A stretch of 10,478 bases of DNA from Tannerella sp. (GTDB lineage: Bacteria > Bacteroidota > Bacteroidia > Bacteroidales > Tannerellaceae), in NCBI GenBank assembly GCA_031283915.1, contig JAITAY010000183.1, positions 1 through 10,478 on the forward strand, written 5' to 3'. The notes under the pieces are model-generated. The model was given only the letters and a program-made list of their open reading frames with translations. It was not told the origin of the DNA and made no database searches. This document shows, in pieces, positions 1 to 6,579 of this stretch (the stretch's first letter is position 1; each line of letters starts with the position of its first letter). The position numbers and the translations under genes are program-made.

Positions 1-74
1 CAACCCGCCGACCGACGAACACCGTAGAGACGCAAAATTTTGCGTCTCTACAATCGCCGCATCGCCGCAATTAC
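1..74. repeat. Dispersed-type repeat, copy 1, with 28-bp perfect palindrome
   Basis: This is the first of two similar blocks that start 111 bases apart. The centre, at 24-51, is a perfect palindrome: half-site GTAGAGACGCAAAA followed directly by its reverse complement. The flanks CAACCYGCCGACCGRCGAAC before it and GCCGCAATTAC after it recur in copy 2. Seen: sequence identity and symmetry. Inferred: a small non-coding dispersed element that forms a long hairpin, possibly trimmed by the window edge. No reading frame here resembles a protein. Confidence 0.8.
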
Positions 75-111
75 CACAACGACAAGCACAACCGCCGCAT
101 CAACACGCGGG

Positions 112-195
112 CAACCTGCCGACCGGCGAACGCCGTAGAGACGCAAAATTTTGCGTCTCTACAATCGCCGTCACCACCGTCACCGCCGCAATTAC
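112..195. repeat. Dispersed-type repeat, copy 2, with 28-bp perfect palindrome
   Basis: This is the second copy of the block at the window start. Its palindrome at 135-162 is identical to that of copy 1, whereas the flanks carry a few substitutions and a roughly 10-base expansion in a CACCGTCACC-like stretch. The palindrome is better preserved than its surroundings, as expected if it is the functional or mobile part. It lies about 120 bases upstream of the AraC-family gene. A role in that gene's expression is possible but not shown. Confidence 0.8.
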
Positions 196-227
196 TGATG
201 CAGAACAGTTGACCGTCCTGATGCATG

Positions 228-256
228 TTGTTGTAAAAAAATAATGTGTACATTTA
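228..256 (+). promoter_or_regulatory. Weak candidate promoter of the AraC-family gene
   Basis: TACATTTA at 249-256 matches seven of the eight positions of the Bacteroidetes -7 box TAnnTTTG, and a TTG at 228-230 sits 18 bases before it as a possible -33 element. Transcription would begin roughly 20-25 bases before the ATG at 283. The match is imperfect, so this is a candidate only. Confidence 0.3.
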
Positions 257-282
257 GGCCGCAAAACTAAAACCGGGCAACT

Positions 283-1134
283 ATGAAATATGTGTATGAT
301 AACGTAAAAATAAAGAGCAAGTTAATCCTGTGCGACTCGCTCGAAAAAGATGTGGAACTCTTGCGCGACAAGACGCTCTACAAGTTCATTTGGATTACGA
401 AAGGGGAAGTGGAATTGATTATCAACTACGAACCGTTCACTTTCCATGCGGGAGAGATTGTTTCACTCTCCTATCTGCATTGTATGAGACTGGGGAAAAT
501 CAACGGGAGCTATCGCGCCATGCTGTTCAACAATCGCTTCTATCACATCATCGACCACGACAGCGAGGTGCTTTGCAACGGATTGCTTTTCAACGGGTCT
601 CAAAACGTCATCAGTTTCTGCGCCAGCGAAGAAGATGCGTTCAAGCTCAATCGGCTCGTTGACGTATTTCTGGAAGAAATGACTTTCCACGACTCCATGC
701 AGGACGAAATGCTGCGCATCATCCTCAAACGAACCATCATCCTCTGCTGCCGGCTGGTGCGCAGCAAGCATGGCGTTTTTTCGCAGCGCTGCGCCCGGTT
801 CGAAATCATGCGCAAATTCTACATGCTGGTAGACGAACACTTCCGCGAGAAAAAACAAGTGCAGGAATATGCCGACATGCTCAACAAGTCGTCCAAGACG
901 CTGGCCAACATTCTCTCCTACTATCACCGGCCGCCGGCCATCAAAGTGATTCACAACCGTATCATTGCCGAAGCCGAAAGGCTGCTGTACTATACCTCGA
1001 AGTCGTCCAAAGAGGTTGCGCTCCTGCTTGGGTTCGATGAACATGCCCTTTTCAGCCGGTTTTTCAAGAACATGACGGGAATGAATACTTCCGAATTTCG
1101 CAAACAGTCCCGACAGTTGATGCGTCGTGCATGA
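283..1134 (+). CDS. AraC-family transcriptional regulator
   Basis: A 283-residue DNA-binding regulator with the usual two-part AraC layout. Residues about 30-105 form a cupin-like sensor region (Gly and aromatic-rich strands, FHAGEIV at 54-60). Residues about 180-275 form the double helix-turn-helix: YADMLNKSSKTLANIL is the first HTH, and EVALLLGFDEHALFSRFFKNMTGMNTSEFR is the second HTH with the family signature. Length is normal for the family. Many Bacteroidetes members of this group have a poorly conserved N-terminus and unknown ligand, and the ligand cannot be read here. The gene stands alone, with repeats upstream and a convergent acetyltransferase downstream, so its target is unknown. 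The ATG at 283 follows a gap without a strong Shine-Dalgarno, as is usual in this phylum. Confidence 0.92.
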   Translation: MKYVYDNVKIKSKLILCDSLEKDVELLRDKTLYKFIWITKGEVELIINYEPFTFHAGEIVSLSYLHCMRLGKINGSYRAMLFNNRFYHIIDHDSEVLCNGLLFNGSQNVISFCASEEDAFKLNRLVDVFLEEMTFHDSMQDEMLRIILKRTIILCCRLVRSKHGVFSQRCARFEIMRKFYMLVDEHFREKKQVQEYADMLNKSSKTLANILSYYHRPPAIKVIHNRIIAEAERLLYYTSKSSKEVALLLGFDEHALFSRFFKNMTGMNTSEFRKQSRQLMRRA

Positions 1135-1271
1135 AGTTGCAGGGTGGAAGTCGTTTTGTTGGCCATCACGTTGTGACGTCAGTCCGGATTGTTCACGTTG
1201 TTCGCCGTCAGCTCTTCAGCCGTATCGGCACCCGCGCTCCGAACCGATTACAAACTCCCTTTGGATGTTCG

Positions 1272-1296
1272 AAACTTTCTACGGGGAAAGTTTTTT
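1272..1296 (+). terminator. Weak candidate terminator after the AraC-family gene
   Basis: AAACTTTC (1272-1279) pairs with GAAAGTTT (1286-1293) across a six-base loop, and the T-run continues to 1296. The stem is AT-rich and lies about 140 bases past the stop codon. The rest of 1135-1422, between the convergent genes, shows no convincing coding frame. Confidence 0.25.
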
Positions 1297-1389
1297 ACGT
1301 CTCCCGGGGAAGGGTGTAAGCAGGCGATTTTTATCGGGAAACATCAGCCCCGGGATTTCATCCCTGACGCCTTTAATGCGTTCTTCAGG

Positions 1390-1420
1390 AGCTGTCCGGA
1401 AATGAACACTTCCGGACGCT
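1390..1420 (-). terminator. Hairpin just downstream of the acetyltransferase gene
   Basis: GTCCGGAA (1394-1401) and TTCCGGAC (1410-1417) form a perfect 8-bp GC-rich stem with an 8-base loop, and AGC/GCT extends it past a one-base bulge. It begins five bases after the minus-strand stop codon. There is no T-run after it, so it could be a 3'-end-protecting hairpin or a Rho-dependent end rather than a classical intrinsic terminator. Confidence 0.4.
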
Positions 1421-1422
1421 CT

Positions 1423-1899
1423 TTAGAGATATTTTCGCCAGTAAAACATCGGAGGATCGGTATCATGAAAACCCAGTTCCCGGTACAAATGCTGCGCTAC
1501 GAGGTTATCCTGCCTCACTTCGAGCGTCAACCGGCTACACAGCCTTTTTTCAGCTTCGGCAATGACCGCGTTCATCAGTTGCCGTCCGATGCCCTTTCCT
1601 CTGTATGCTTTCAGCACAATGACGTCGTGAATATTTATCATCGGCTGCACGGTGAAGGTGGAAAAATGCTCGAAAGCCGTCAGTAAGCCACAGTAAACAT
1701 TTGCATGTTCAGCCAGCAGCACGATGGCGCCGGAACAGCCTTGCAGACCGTCCAGCAGCCGGAGTTGCCTGTCTTTGGACAGGATTTCGCCGCCGCCCAT
1801 CTCATCCTCAATGTAAGCGTTGATCATATCTGCCACGGCTTGCCGATGCGCTTTGTTCGTGTAGTCGCAAGCCGTGATGCCTGTTTCAGCCATTGTCAT
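1423..1899 (-). CDS. GNAT-family N-acetyltransferase
   Basis: A 158-residue single-domain acetyltransferase that would transfer an acetyl group from acetyl-CoA to an amine. The acceptor cannot be told from sequence. Motif A is clear at 92-112, with the pyrophosphate-binding RGKGIG at 100-105 matching the family's R/Q-x-x-G-x-G/A. Motif B, NLVAQHLYRELGF, is at 132-144. Length is normal. The ATG at 1899 overlaps the end of nifA by 14 bases; a second in-frame ATG at 1893 would give an 8-base overlap and is equally plausible. Either overlap implies translational coupling to nifA, so the enzyme is probably made with the activator. It may modify a nitrogen-fixation protein or a small molecule, or simply be a passenger; nothing in the sequence decides this. 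Confidence 0.9.
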   Translation of the reverse strand: MTMAETGITACDYTNKAHRQAVADMINAYIEDEMGGGEILSKDRQLRLLDGLQGCSGAIVLLAEHANVYCGLLTAFEHFSTFTVQPMINIHDVIVLKAYRGKGIGRQLMNAVIAEAEKRLCSRLTLEVRQDNLVAQHLYRELGFHDTDPPMFYWRKYL

Positions 1900-3448
1900 T
1901 TGAAAGGTATTTGTAATTCTGTATATGAATATTGTATTTTCGGATACGCAGTCCCATGATGCGTTCGGTGATGCCCAGCTGGGTAGCGGATTTGGCTATG
2001 TTGCCGTTGTTGGCAATCAAGGCGTCGATAATCATTTGTTTCTCCACCTTTCCCAGTACCAGTCCAAGCGAACCCTTGTCGATCGTGTTCGACGAAACGG
2101 CCGTTTGCAGCGAAGGCGGCAGGTTGTAGGAATGGATGACATTGTCCGTGGTCATGATCATCGCCCGCTCAATCACGTTTTCCAGCTCGCGGATGTTGCC
2201 CGGCCACGAATACATCATTAGCATGTCTAATGCGCCGCCGGTAATCCGCTTGACATTCATCCTGTTCTGCTTGTTTATCTTGTTGATGAAATGATCGGCC
2301 AGCATCGTGATGTCCGCCCTCCGTTCGCGCAACGCCGGCACGTAGATGGGGAAGACATTGATGCGATAATAGAAATCCTCGCGGAACGTACTGTTCCGAA
2401 TCATGGCTTCCAGGTCGCGATTGGTAGCCGTAATGATACGTACATCCACATTGAGCGTCCGGTTACTGCCGATGCGTTCGATTTGCCGCTGCTGCAATAC
2501 GCGGAGCAGCTTGACCTGAATGGTCAGGGGTACGTCGCCTATTTCGTCCAGGAAGATGGTGCCTCCGCTGGCCAGTTCAAACTTGCCGGTGTGAGTGGCG
2601 ATGGCGCCTGTAAAAGCGCCTTTTTCATGTCCGAACAGTTCGCTTTCGATCAGGGTTTCGGGCATCGCCGAACAGTTCACTTTCACAAACGGTTTGCCTG
2701 CCCGCGCGCTGGCCTTGTGGATGGCTTCCGCAATGAGTTCCTTGCCGACACCGCTCTCGCCGCGAATCAGCACGGTGCTGTTGGTTGGCGAAACACGTTC
2801 GATGAGTTGGTAAAGATCGTGCATCAGAGATGAATTGCCAATGATATTATCCGGTCTCAGCGGCTTGTCCGACCGCAGACGGAGGTTTTCCCGGCGCAGT
2901 TCTTCCAGTTCCGCGATATGCTTTCGCCGTATCGTCACGCTCTTCCCAATCAACATGCCGATGATGTTGAGGAACTTGATTTCGTGCGAAAAATCGCTGT
3001 CAAACTGATGTGCCCTGTGGATACTCAAGGTTCCGATAATTTCATTTTTTACAATGACGGGAACACACAGAAACGCCATGATTTTCCCGTCCGGCTTTTT
3101 GACGCCCGTGCGGTTCAGAAACGCCGCATCCTTCGAAACATCGGAAATAATCACCGGCTTACCCGTTTCCGCCACCTTGCCCACAATGCCTTCGCCCATG
3201 CTGTATGTACCCCGGTTTTCTTCTTCCTTTGTCAATCCGTAAGCCGCGCCGAGCATAATCTTCCCGTGCTCGTGGTCGACAATCGTGACCATGCCGTATT
3301 GCGCCTTCAAAAACAGGCAGAGATTTTTCAACACGACTTCCAAATTCTTGTATATATCCTCGCTGTGGCTGATTATGTCACTGATGTTGACCAGAAATTC
3401 CAGGTCGGTTTCCGCATAGCAATCTTTACCGTTTCTTCTACAATACAT
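1886..3448 (-). CDS. nifA: NifA-type sigma-54-dependent activator (GAF, AAA+, Fis-type HTH)
   Basis: A 520-residue enhancer-binding protein that would use ATP to open sigma-54 promoters of nitrogen-fixation genes. Residues about 18-170 form a GAF sensor domain and about 175-195 a short charged coiled linker. The AAA+ domain has Walker A GESGVGKE at 230-237, the sigma-54-contacting GAFTGA at 277-282, Walker B GGTIFLDE at 295-302 and WPGNIRELEN at 415-424. The C-terminal Fis-type HTH is at about 473-507, ending in RIRKYNI, close to the end of classical NifA. The name rests on the GAF-AAA+-HTH layout and on nifB, fdx and nifV directly upstream; another sigma-54 activator is the main alternative. 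No cysteine follows residue 259, so the CxxxxC linker of oxygen-sensitive rhizobial NifA is absent. The ATG at 3448 has GAAAGG a few bases upstream. Confidence 0.9.
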   Translation of the reverse strand: MYCRRNGKDCYAETDLEFLVNISDIISHSEDIYKNLEVVLKNLCLFLKAQYGMVTIVDHEHGKIMLGAAYGLTKEEENRGTYSMGEGIVGKVAETGKPVIISDVSKDAAFLNRTGVKKPDGKIMAFLCVPVIVKNEIIGTLSIHRAHQFDSDFSHEIKFLNIIGMLIGKSVTIRRKHIAELEELRRENLRLRSDKPLRPDNIIGNSSLMHDLYQLIERVSPTNSTVLIRGESGVGKELIAEAIHKASARAGKPFVKVNCSAMPETLIESELFGHEKGAFTGAIATHTGKFELASGGTIFLDEIGDVPLTIQVKLLRVLQQRQIERIGSNRTLNVDVRIITATNRDLEAMIRNSTFREDFYYRINVFPIYVPALRERRADITMLADHFINKINKQNRMNVKRITGGALDMLMMYSWPGNIRELENVIERAMIMTTDNVIHSYNLPPSLQTAVSSNTIDKGSLGLVLGKVEKQMIIDALIANNGNIAKSATQLGITERIMGLRIRKYNIHIQNYKYLSNDNG

Positions 3449-3486
3449 AGCCTTTCAATTATCAAATAAATGGGTCTATCTGATTG

Positions 3487-3494
3487 CAAAAGTA
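3487..3494 (-). promoter_or_regulatory. Bacteroidetes-type -7 box for nifA
   Basis: On the minus strand TACTTTTG is an exact match to TAnnTTTG, about 40 bases before the nifA ATG and inside the 80-base nifV-nifA gap. No good -33 TTTG is visible at the usual distance. It implies that nifA can be transcribed by the primary sigma factor, separately from the sigma-54 nifB promoter. Read-through from nifV is also possible, because no strong terminator separates the genes. Confidence 0.55.
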
Positions 3495-3528
3495 AGGAAA
3501 ATAAATCAGAATGATAGATTTTGTCACG

Positions 3529-4674
3529 TTATTTTATCATTTTGTCTTTTTCGCACGCATTTTGGAAAGCTATATTATTTTGCATGACAAACACTTCCAA
3601 TGGCGAGACGGAACGTTTATTTTTTTGCGCCGACTGCCGGATTTGCCCCATTAGACGGGGTATTTGTTCGTCGCTAACCGTCAAATGATATGCTTTCAGC
3701 AAATCCCTGACCGCTCCGCGACCGGAATGTTTGCCGAAAAGCGTACGGAAACTTTCGCGACCGACTAATTTCCCGTCAAATGCCTGAAACGCCGCAGCAT
3801 CTGTCAGCATCGCCTTGGCATGGATACCCGATTCATGACTGAACGCCATTTCACCGCAAACCGGTTTGCCGGGAGGAATGGGGCGTCCGGAAATGTCGGC
3901 AACATACCGGCACAGGGAAAACAGGGTCGAGGCGGTGTATTTTTCCATCCGGTAAACTTGCGACAGAATCATCAGGATTTCTTCGAGTGCGGCATTTCCG
4001 GCGCGTTCACCCAGGCCGTTGACGGTAACGCTTAAGGCCGTGGCGCCCGACTGCCATGCGGTGATCGCGTTAGCCGTCGCCATCCCCAAGTCGTTGTGTC
4101 CGTGAAAGTCAATCGCCATCTCCGGCAGTATCTCCCGTACCTGCCGCATCAGCGCGACCACGCTCAACGGCGTCATCATCCCCACCGTATCGGCAAGGCG
4201 TATGCGGCATACCGAAGGCTGCCGTCCGGCCAGCTCCAAAAATTCCGCCAGTCGTTCCGGCGTACACCGTCCGGCATCCTGCGCGCCTATACTCACATAC
4301 GGAAACAACCCCGACGCATACGTCACCAGTTCCGGCAACGTATCTTTCACCCATGACCATTCTTTTCCCATGGCTGTCAACTGAATGTCCGATACGGGAA
4401 AGGCGATGTGAATCGCCTCTGCCGATGTTTCAGCCGCCTGACCAATGTCTCTTCCGAGCGCACGGCTCCAAACGGAAATACGGGCATTCGGCCGCAATGC
4501 GACGATGCGGCGCACGACCTCGCATTCGGATTCGCCCATGGCCGGCGTACCGGCCTCGATTTCGTCGATGCCGGTCTCGTCCAGCATCTGCGCAAGCCGG
4601 ATTTTCTCCCCGGGCAAAAAGGCGACACCCGGCGCCTGTTCGCCATCGCGAAGTGTCGAATCAATCAGCCACAT
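3529..4674 (-). CDS. nifV: Homocitrate synthase NifV
   Basis: A 381-residue DRE-TIM metallolyase that condenses acetyl-CoA with 2-oxoglutarate to give homocitrate, the organic ligand of the nitrogenase iron-molybdenum cofactor. The opening DSTLRDGEQAPG (5-16) carries the catalytic Arg9 and metal-binding Asp10. HGHNDLGMATAN (191-202) supplies the metal-binding histidines, GLGERAGNAALEE (220-232) is the second signature of the family, and FSHESGIHAKA (278-288) follows. There is no C-terminal leucine-regulatory domain, which separates it from standard 2-isopropylmalate synthase; the nif context decides between homocitrate synthase and other short relatives. Its ATG directly follows the ferredoxin stop codon (TGAATG), so translation is probably coupled. 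The stop lies 80 bases before nifA. Confidence 0.94.
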   Translation of the reverse strand: MWLIDSTLRDGEQAPGVAFLPGEKIRLAQMLDETGIDEIEAGTPAMGESECEVVRRIVALRPNARISVWSRALGRDIGQAAETSAEAIHIAFPVSDIQLTAMGKEWSWVKDTLPELVTYASGLFPYVSIGAQDAGRCTPERLAEFLELAGRQPSVCRIRLADTVGMMTPLSVVALMRQVREILPEMAIDFHGHNDLGMATANAITAWQSGATALSVTVNGLGERAGNAALEEILMILSQVYRMEKYTASTLFSLCRYVADISGRPIPPGKPVCGEMAFSHESGIHAKAMLTDAAAFQAFDGKLVGRESFRTLFGKHSGRGAVRDLLKAYHLTVSDEQIPRLMGQIRQSAQKNKRSVSPLEVFVMQNNIAFQNACEKDKMIK

Positions 4675-4977
4675 TCACGCAATCAGATATTCCTTTACCG
4701 CTTCGCCGGCTTCCAGTGCGTCGAGGATACGGTCCAGTTTGTCTTCGGTGACAAATCCGTACCAGTAGTTATTGGGCTGAATCACAACTACCGGCCCCTG
4801 GCTACACAGGCTCAGACAGGCCGTGGTAGTGACTACGGCGTCAATCCCGCGATCGCTGCACTCTTCCGTTAAATACTGTACCAGCGAAGTGGCTCCCTGT
4901 TTGTTGCAGTAGCCCTGTGCATCTCCCGCTACCCGGTAGGAATTGCATACCAAAATCGTATAATCCGGTTTCTTCAT
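4675..4977 (-). CDS. Thioredoxin-like [2Fe-2S] ferredoxin
   Basis: A 100-residue ferredoxin of the Shethna/Clostridium pasteurianum thioredoxin-fold type. Four cysteines have the family spacing: Cys11, then 12 residues, Cys24; and Cys54, three residues, Cys58. They would hold one [2Fe-2S] cluster. Relatives in nitrogen fixers are thought to donate electrons for, or help in, cofactor assembly. Its place between nifB and nifV fits that role. The ATG at 4977 is chosen because MKKPDYTILVCNSYR is the normal start of the family and GAGA lies a few bases upstream. A longer start at 5037 would add 20 residues unlike the family. It is 78 bases from nifB and directly abuts nifV. Confidence 0.93.
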   Translation of the reverse strand: MKKPDYTILVCNSYRVAGDAQGYCNKQGATSLVQYLTEECSDRGIDAVVTTTACLSLCSQGPVVVIQPNNYWYGFVTEDKLDRILDALEAGEAVKEYLIA

Positions 4978-5031
4978 CGTTCTCTCATTTATTATAATGT
5001 TAATAGTCCTGTTTACATTAAAACCGGTTGG

Positions 5032-5054
5032 ATTCAAACTGTATTCAGTTGAAT
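5032..5054 (-). other. Hairpin between nifB and the ferredoxin gene
   Basis: ATTCAAACTG (5032-5041) pairs with CAGTTGAAT (5046-5054) across a TATT loop with one bulged A, starting one base after the nifB stop codon. There is no T-run behind it on the minus strand. It may stabilise the nifB message end or set relative expression within the operon, rather than end transcription. No second promoter is evident in this 78-base gap. Confidence 0.4.
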
Positions 5055-5055
5055 T

Positions 5056-6318
5056 CTACCCGCAACCGGCGCCCGTCCCCCGGCAGGACTCGCCACAGTG
5101 TGTGTATTCGCTGCGGCACAGCGTCCTGACGGGTAAATCAAGGTAGACGGCGTCCAGTCCGGCGTCAATCAGACCGCTCATCTGAATCACCCGGATGCCG
5201 TTCTCCTGCATCACCTTCATCGGCGTTTCACCGATCCCGGCCACCAGTATCGCCTTACAGTCGGCCAGCGTCTTGCCGGCCAGTTCCCTCCAGCGTTGCA
5301 GCCCGGTACCTGCAGGTGGCGTATTCCGGATTTCCACAAAATGGTAGCCGTTTTTCGATTGCTCGAAGACATACATTTTACGGGCTTCGCCCAAATGGAG
5401 GTTGACCAGCAACCCTTCCTGGCTGGCCACAGCCACCCGTTCGCGTCCTTCGCCTCTGTTCATCACCAGCGTCGAGAATTGTCCAATCAGATGCATGGCC
5501 TCCGGATTGTCATGTCCCAACAGTCCGGCCGCGTCGGCACGGCAACGGGCACAGTGAGTCATTGGCCGAATGTAAGGCGCAATGTCCGATTTGATTTTTT
5601 TCATCTGTTCCCCGGATGGTACGGGCAGCGTCTCAAATTCCGTATTTTCGGCAGGAACCATCGGAATCGGATTCATCGTGTCGGCGCCTAAGGATGCTAC
5701 ATTTTCGGCGATTTCCGTGACCTCGCCATCATTGACGCCCGGACAAATCACCGTATTGATTTTGACGGTCATTCCTTTTTCCTTCAGGAGAGGAATGGTC
5801 TTCAGCTGTTGTTCCAGCAATATTTTTCCGGCTTCCTCGCCGCGATAAACGCGCCGGTTGAACCTCACCCAGCGGTAGATTTTCGCCAGCGTCGCCGGTC
5901 GCAAAGAATTAACCGTAACCGTCACATGCGAAACTCCGGCTTCTGCCATTTCATGAATGAAGGGGAACATGTCCAGTCCGTTGGAGGACAGACAGAGCAG
6001 CTTATCCGGAAAGGCCTGTTTGACCAGCCGGAGGGTTTGGATCGTTTCCTCCGGAGTGGCAAAGGGGTCTCCCGGCCCGGCAATGCCAATTACGCTGATG
6101 TCAGGGATTTTCTTTGCCAGTACATGCAGATAATGTACGGCTTGCAAAGGCGACAAAACGGCGCTTGTCACGCCCGGACGGCTCTCATTACAACAATCGT
6201 ATTTTCGGTTGCAATAGTTGCACTGAACGTTACACCGGGACGCCACAGGCAGATGTACCCTCGCATATTGCAGTCTGGCTTCCGCATGAAAACAGGGATG
6301 TTTGGACAAATCCTTCAT
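5056..6318 (-). CDS. nifB: Nitrogenase cofactor biosynthesis radical SAM protein NifB
   Basis: A 420-residue radical-SAM enzyme that fuses two [4Fe-4S] clusters with insertion of carbide and sulfur to make NifB-co, the core of every nitrogenase cofactor. The N-terminal HPCF (7-10) is family-typical. The SAM-cluster motif is Cys29-x3-Cys33-x2-Cys36 in CNVQCNYCNRKYDC, followed by NESRPGV (44-50). GIAGPGDPFA (78-87) is the SAM-binding glycine-rich strand. HCARCRADA (255-263) carries the CxxC that helps hold further clusters. Residues about 285-400 form a NifX-like cofactor-binding domain, as in other two-domain NifB proteins. The last 20 residues contain four cysteines (401, 408, 412, 419). The ATG at 6318 lies about 20 bases after the predicted sigma-54 start site. 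It is first in the nifB-fdx-nifV unit. Confidence 0.97.
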   Translation of the reverse strand: MKDLSKHPCFHAEARLQYARVHLPVASRCNVQCNYCNRKYDCCNESRPGVTSAVLSPLQAVHYLHVLAKKIPDISVIGIAGPGDPFATPEETIQTLRLVKQAFPDKLLCLSSNGLDMFPFIHEMAEAGVSHVTVTVNSLRPATLAKIYRWVRFNRRVYRGEEAGKILLEQQLKTIPLLKEKGMTVKINTVICPGVNDGEVTEIAENVASLGADTMNPIPMVPAENTEFETLPVPSGEQMKKIKSDIAPYIRPMTHCARCRADAAGLLGHDNPEAMHLIGQFSTLVMNRGEGRERVAVASQEGLLVNLHLGEARKMYVFEQSKNGYHFVEIRNTPPAGTGLQRWRELAGKTLADCKAILVAGIGETPMKVMQENGIRVIQMSGLIDAGLDAVYLDLPVRTLCRSEYTHCGESCRGTGAGCG

Positions 6319-6348
6319 GATTCATTGAACTGTTTTTATTCTTCTCTC

Positions 6349-6364
6349 TTCAATATTTGTGCCA
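6349..6364 (-). promoter_or_regulatory. Sigma-54 (-24/-12) promoter of nifB
   Basis: On the minus strand TGGCACAAATATTGAA matches the sigma-54 consensus TGGCAC-R-N4-TTGC at all core positions except that the -12 GC is GA. Spacing from the -24 GG to the -12 G is the required ten bases. The predicted start site is near 6339, giving a leader of about 20 bases before the nifB ATG. An NifA-type activator gene 3 kb away on the same strand supports the call. Confidence 0.75.
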
Positions 6365-6478
6365 AAGCAATCCATTCGTTATCCAAGAGATGGCATAACG
6401 GGAATAATAGGCTAAAAACCAATCATTCATAACAATCTGTTTTCTTCCATGGAAAAAGGAAAACGGAATGAGCGGTTT

Positions 6479-6519
6479 CAAAAATGTAGAGAAAAGCCGG
6501 GGAGATTACAAAAATGTAG
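6479..6519. promoter_or_regulatory. Pair of direct repeats, possible upstream activator site for nifB
   Basis: CAAAAATGTAG occurs twice, at 6479-6489 and 6509-6519, exactly 30 bases apart (about three helical turns). The pair is about 115-170 bases upstream of the nifB sigma-54 element, a usual place for enhancers of this promoter class. The second copy sits in a small palindrome, TACA-AAAA-TGTA. The classical NifA site TGT-N10-ACA is not present as an exact match between the promoter and 6613. TGT-N20-ACA spans the two repeats (6485-6510), and a one-mismatch form, TGT-N10-ACG, is at 6545-6560. Confidence 0.4.
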
Positions 6520-6579
6520 TCTTTCCGCGATTTCTTGCGGAGGATGTTAGATCATGGACGGCAGGCTTGTTCCTGTAAT

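Noticed and set aside
71..253. A 60-codon minus-strand frame across the palindromic repeats
   Set aside because: It is made largely of repeat sequence with biased composition, and there is no support for translation.
463..1044. A 193-codon minus-strand frame inside the AraC-family gene
   Set aside because: It is antisense to a clear AraC HTH domain and has no recognisable features of its own.
1301..1422. Minus-strand frame continuing in phase after the acetyltransferase stop codon (about 40 codons)
   Set aside because: It has no match that I recognise, crosses a strong hairpin and ends at a stop. An in-phase continuation here is most likely chance.
4978..5037. A 20-residue N-terminal extension of the ferredoxin
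   Set aside because: The extension has no family similarity, overlaps the hairpin after nifB, and the ATG at 4977 has the better ribosome-binding site.
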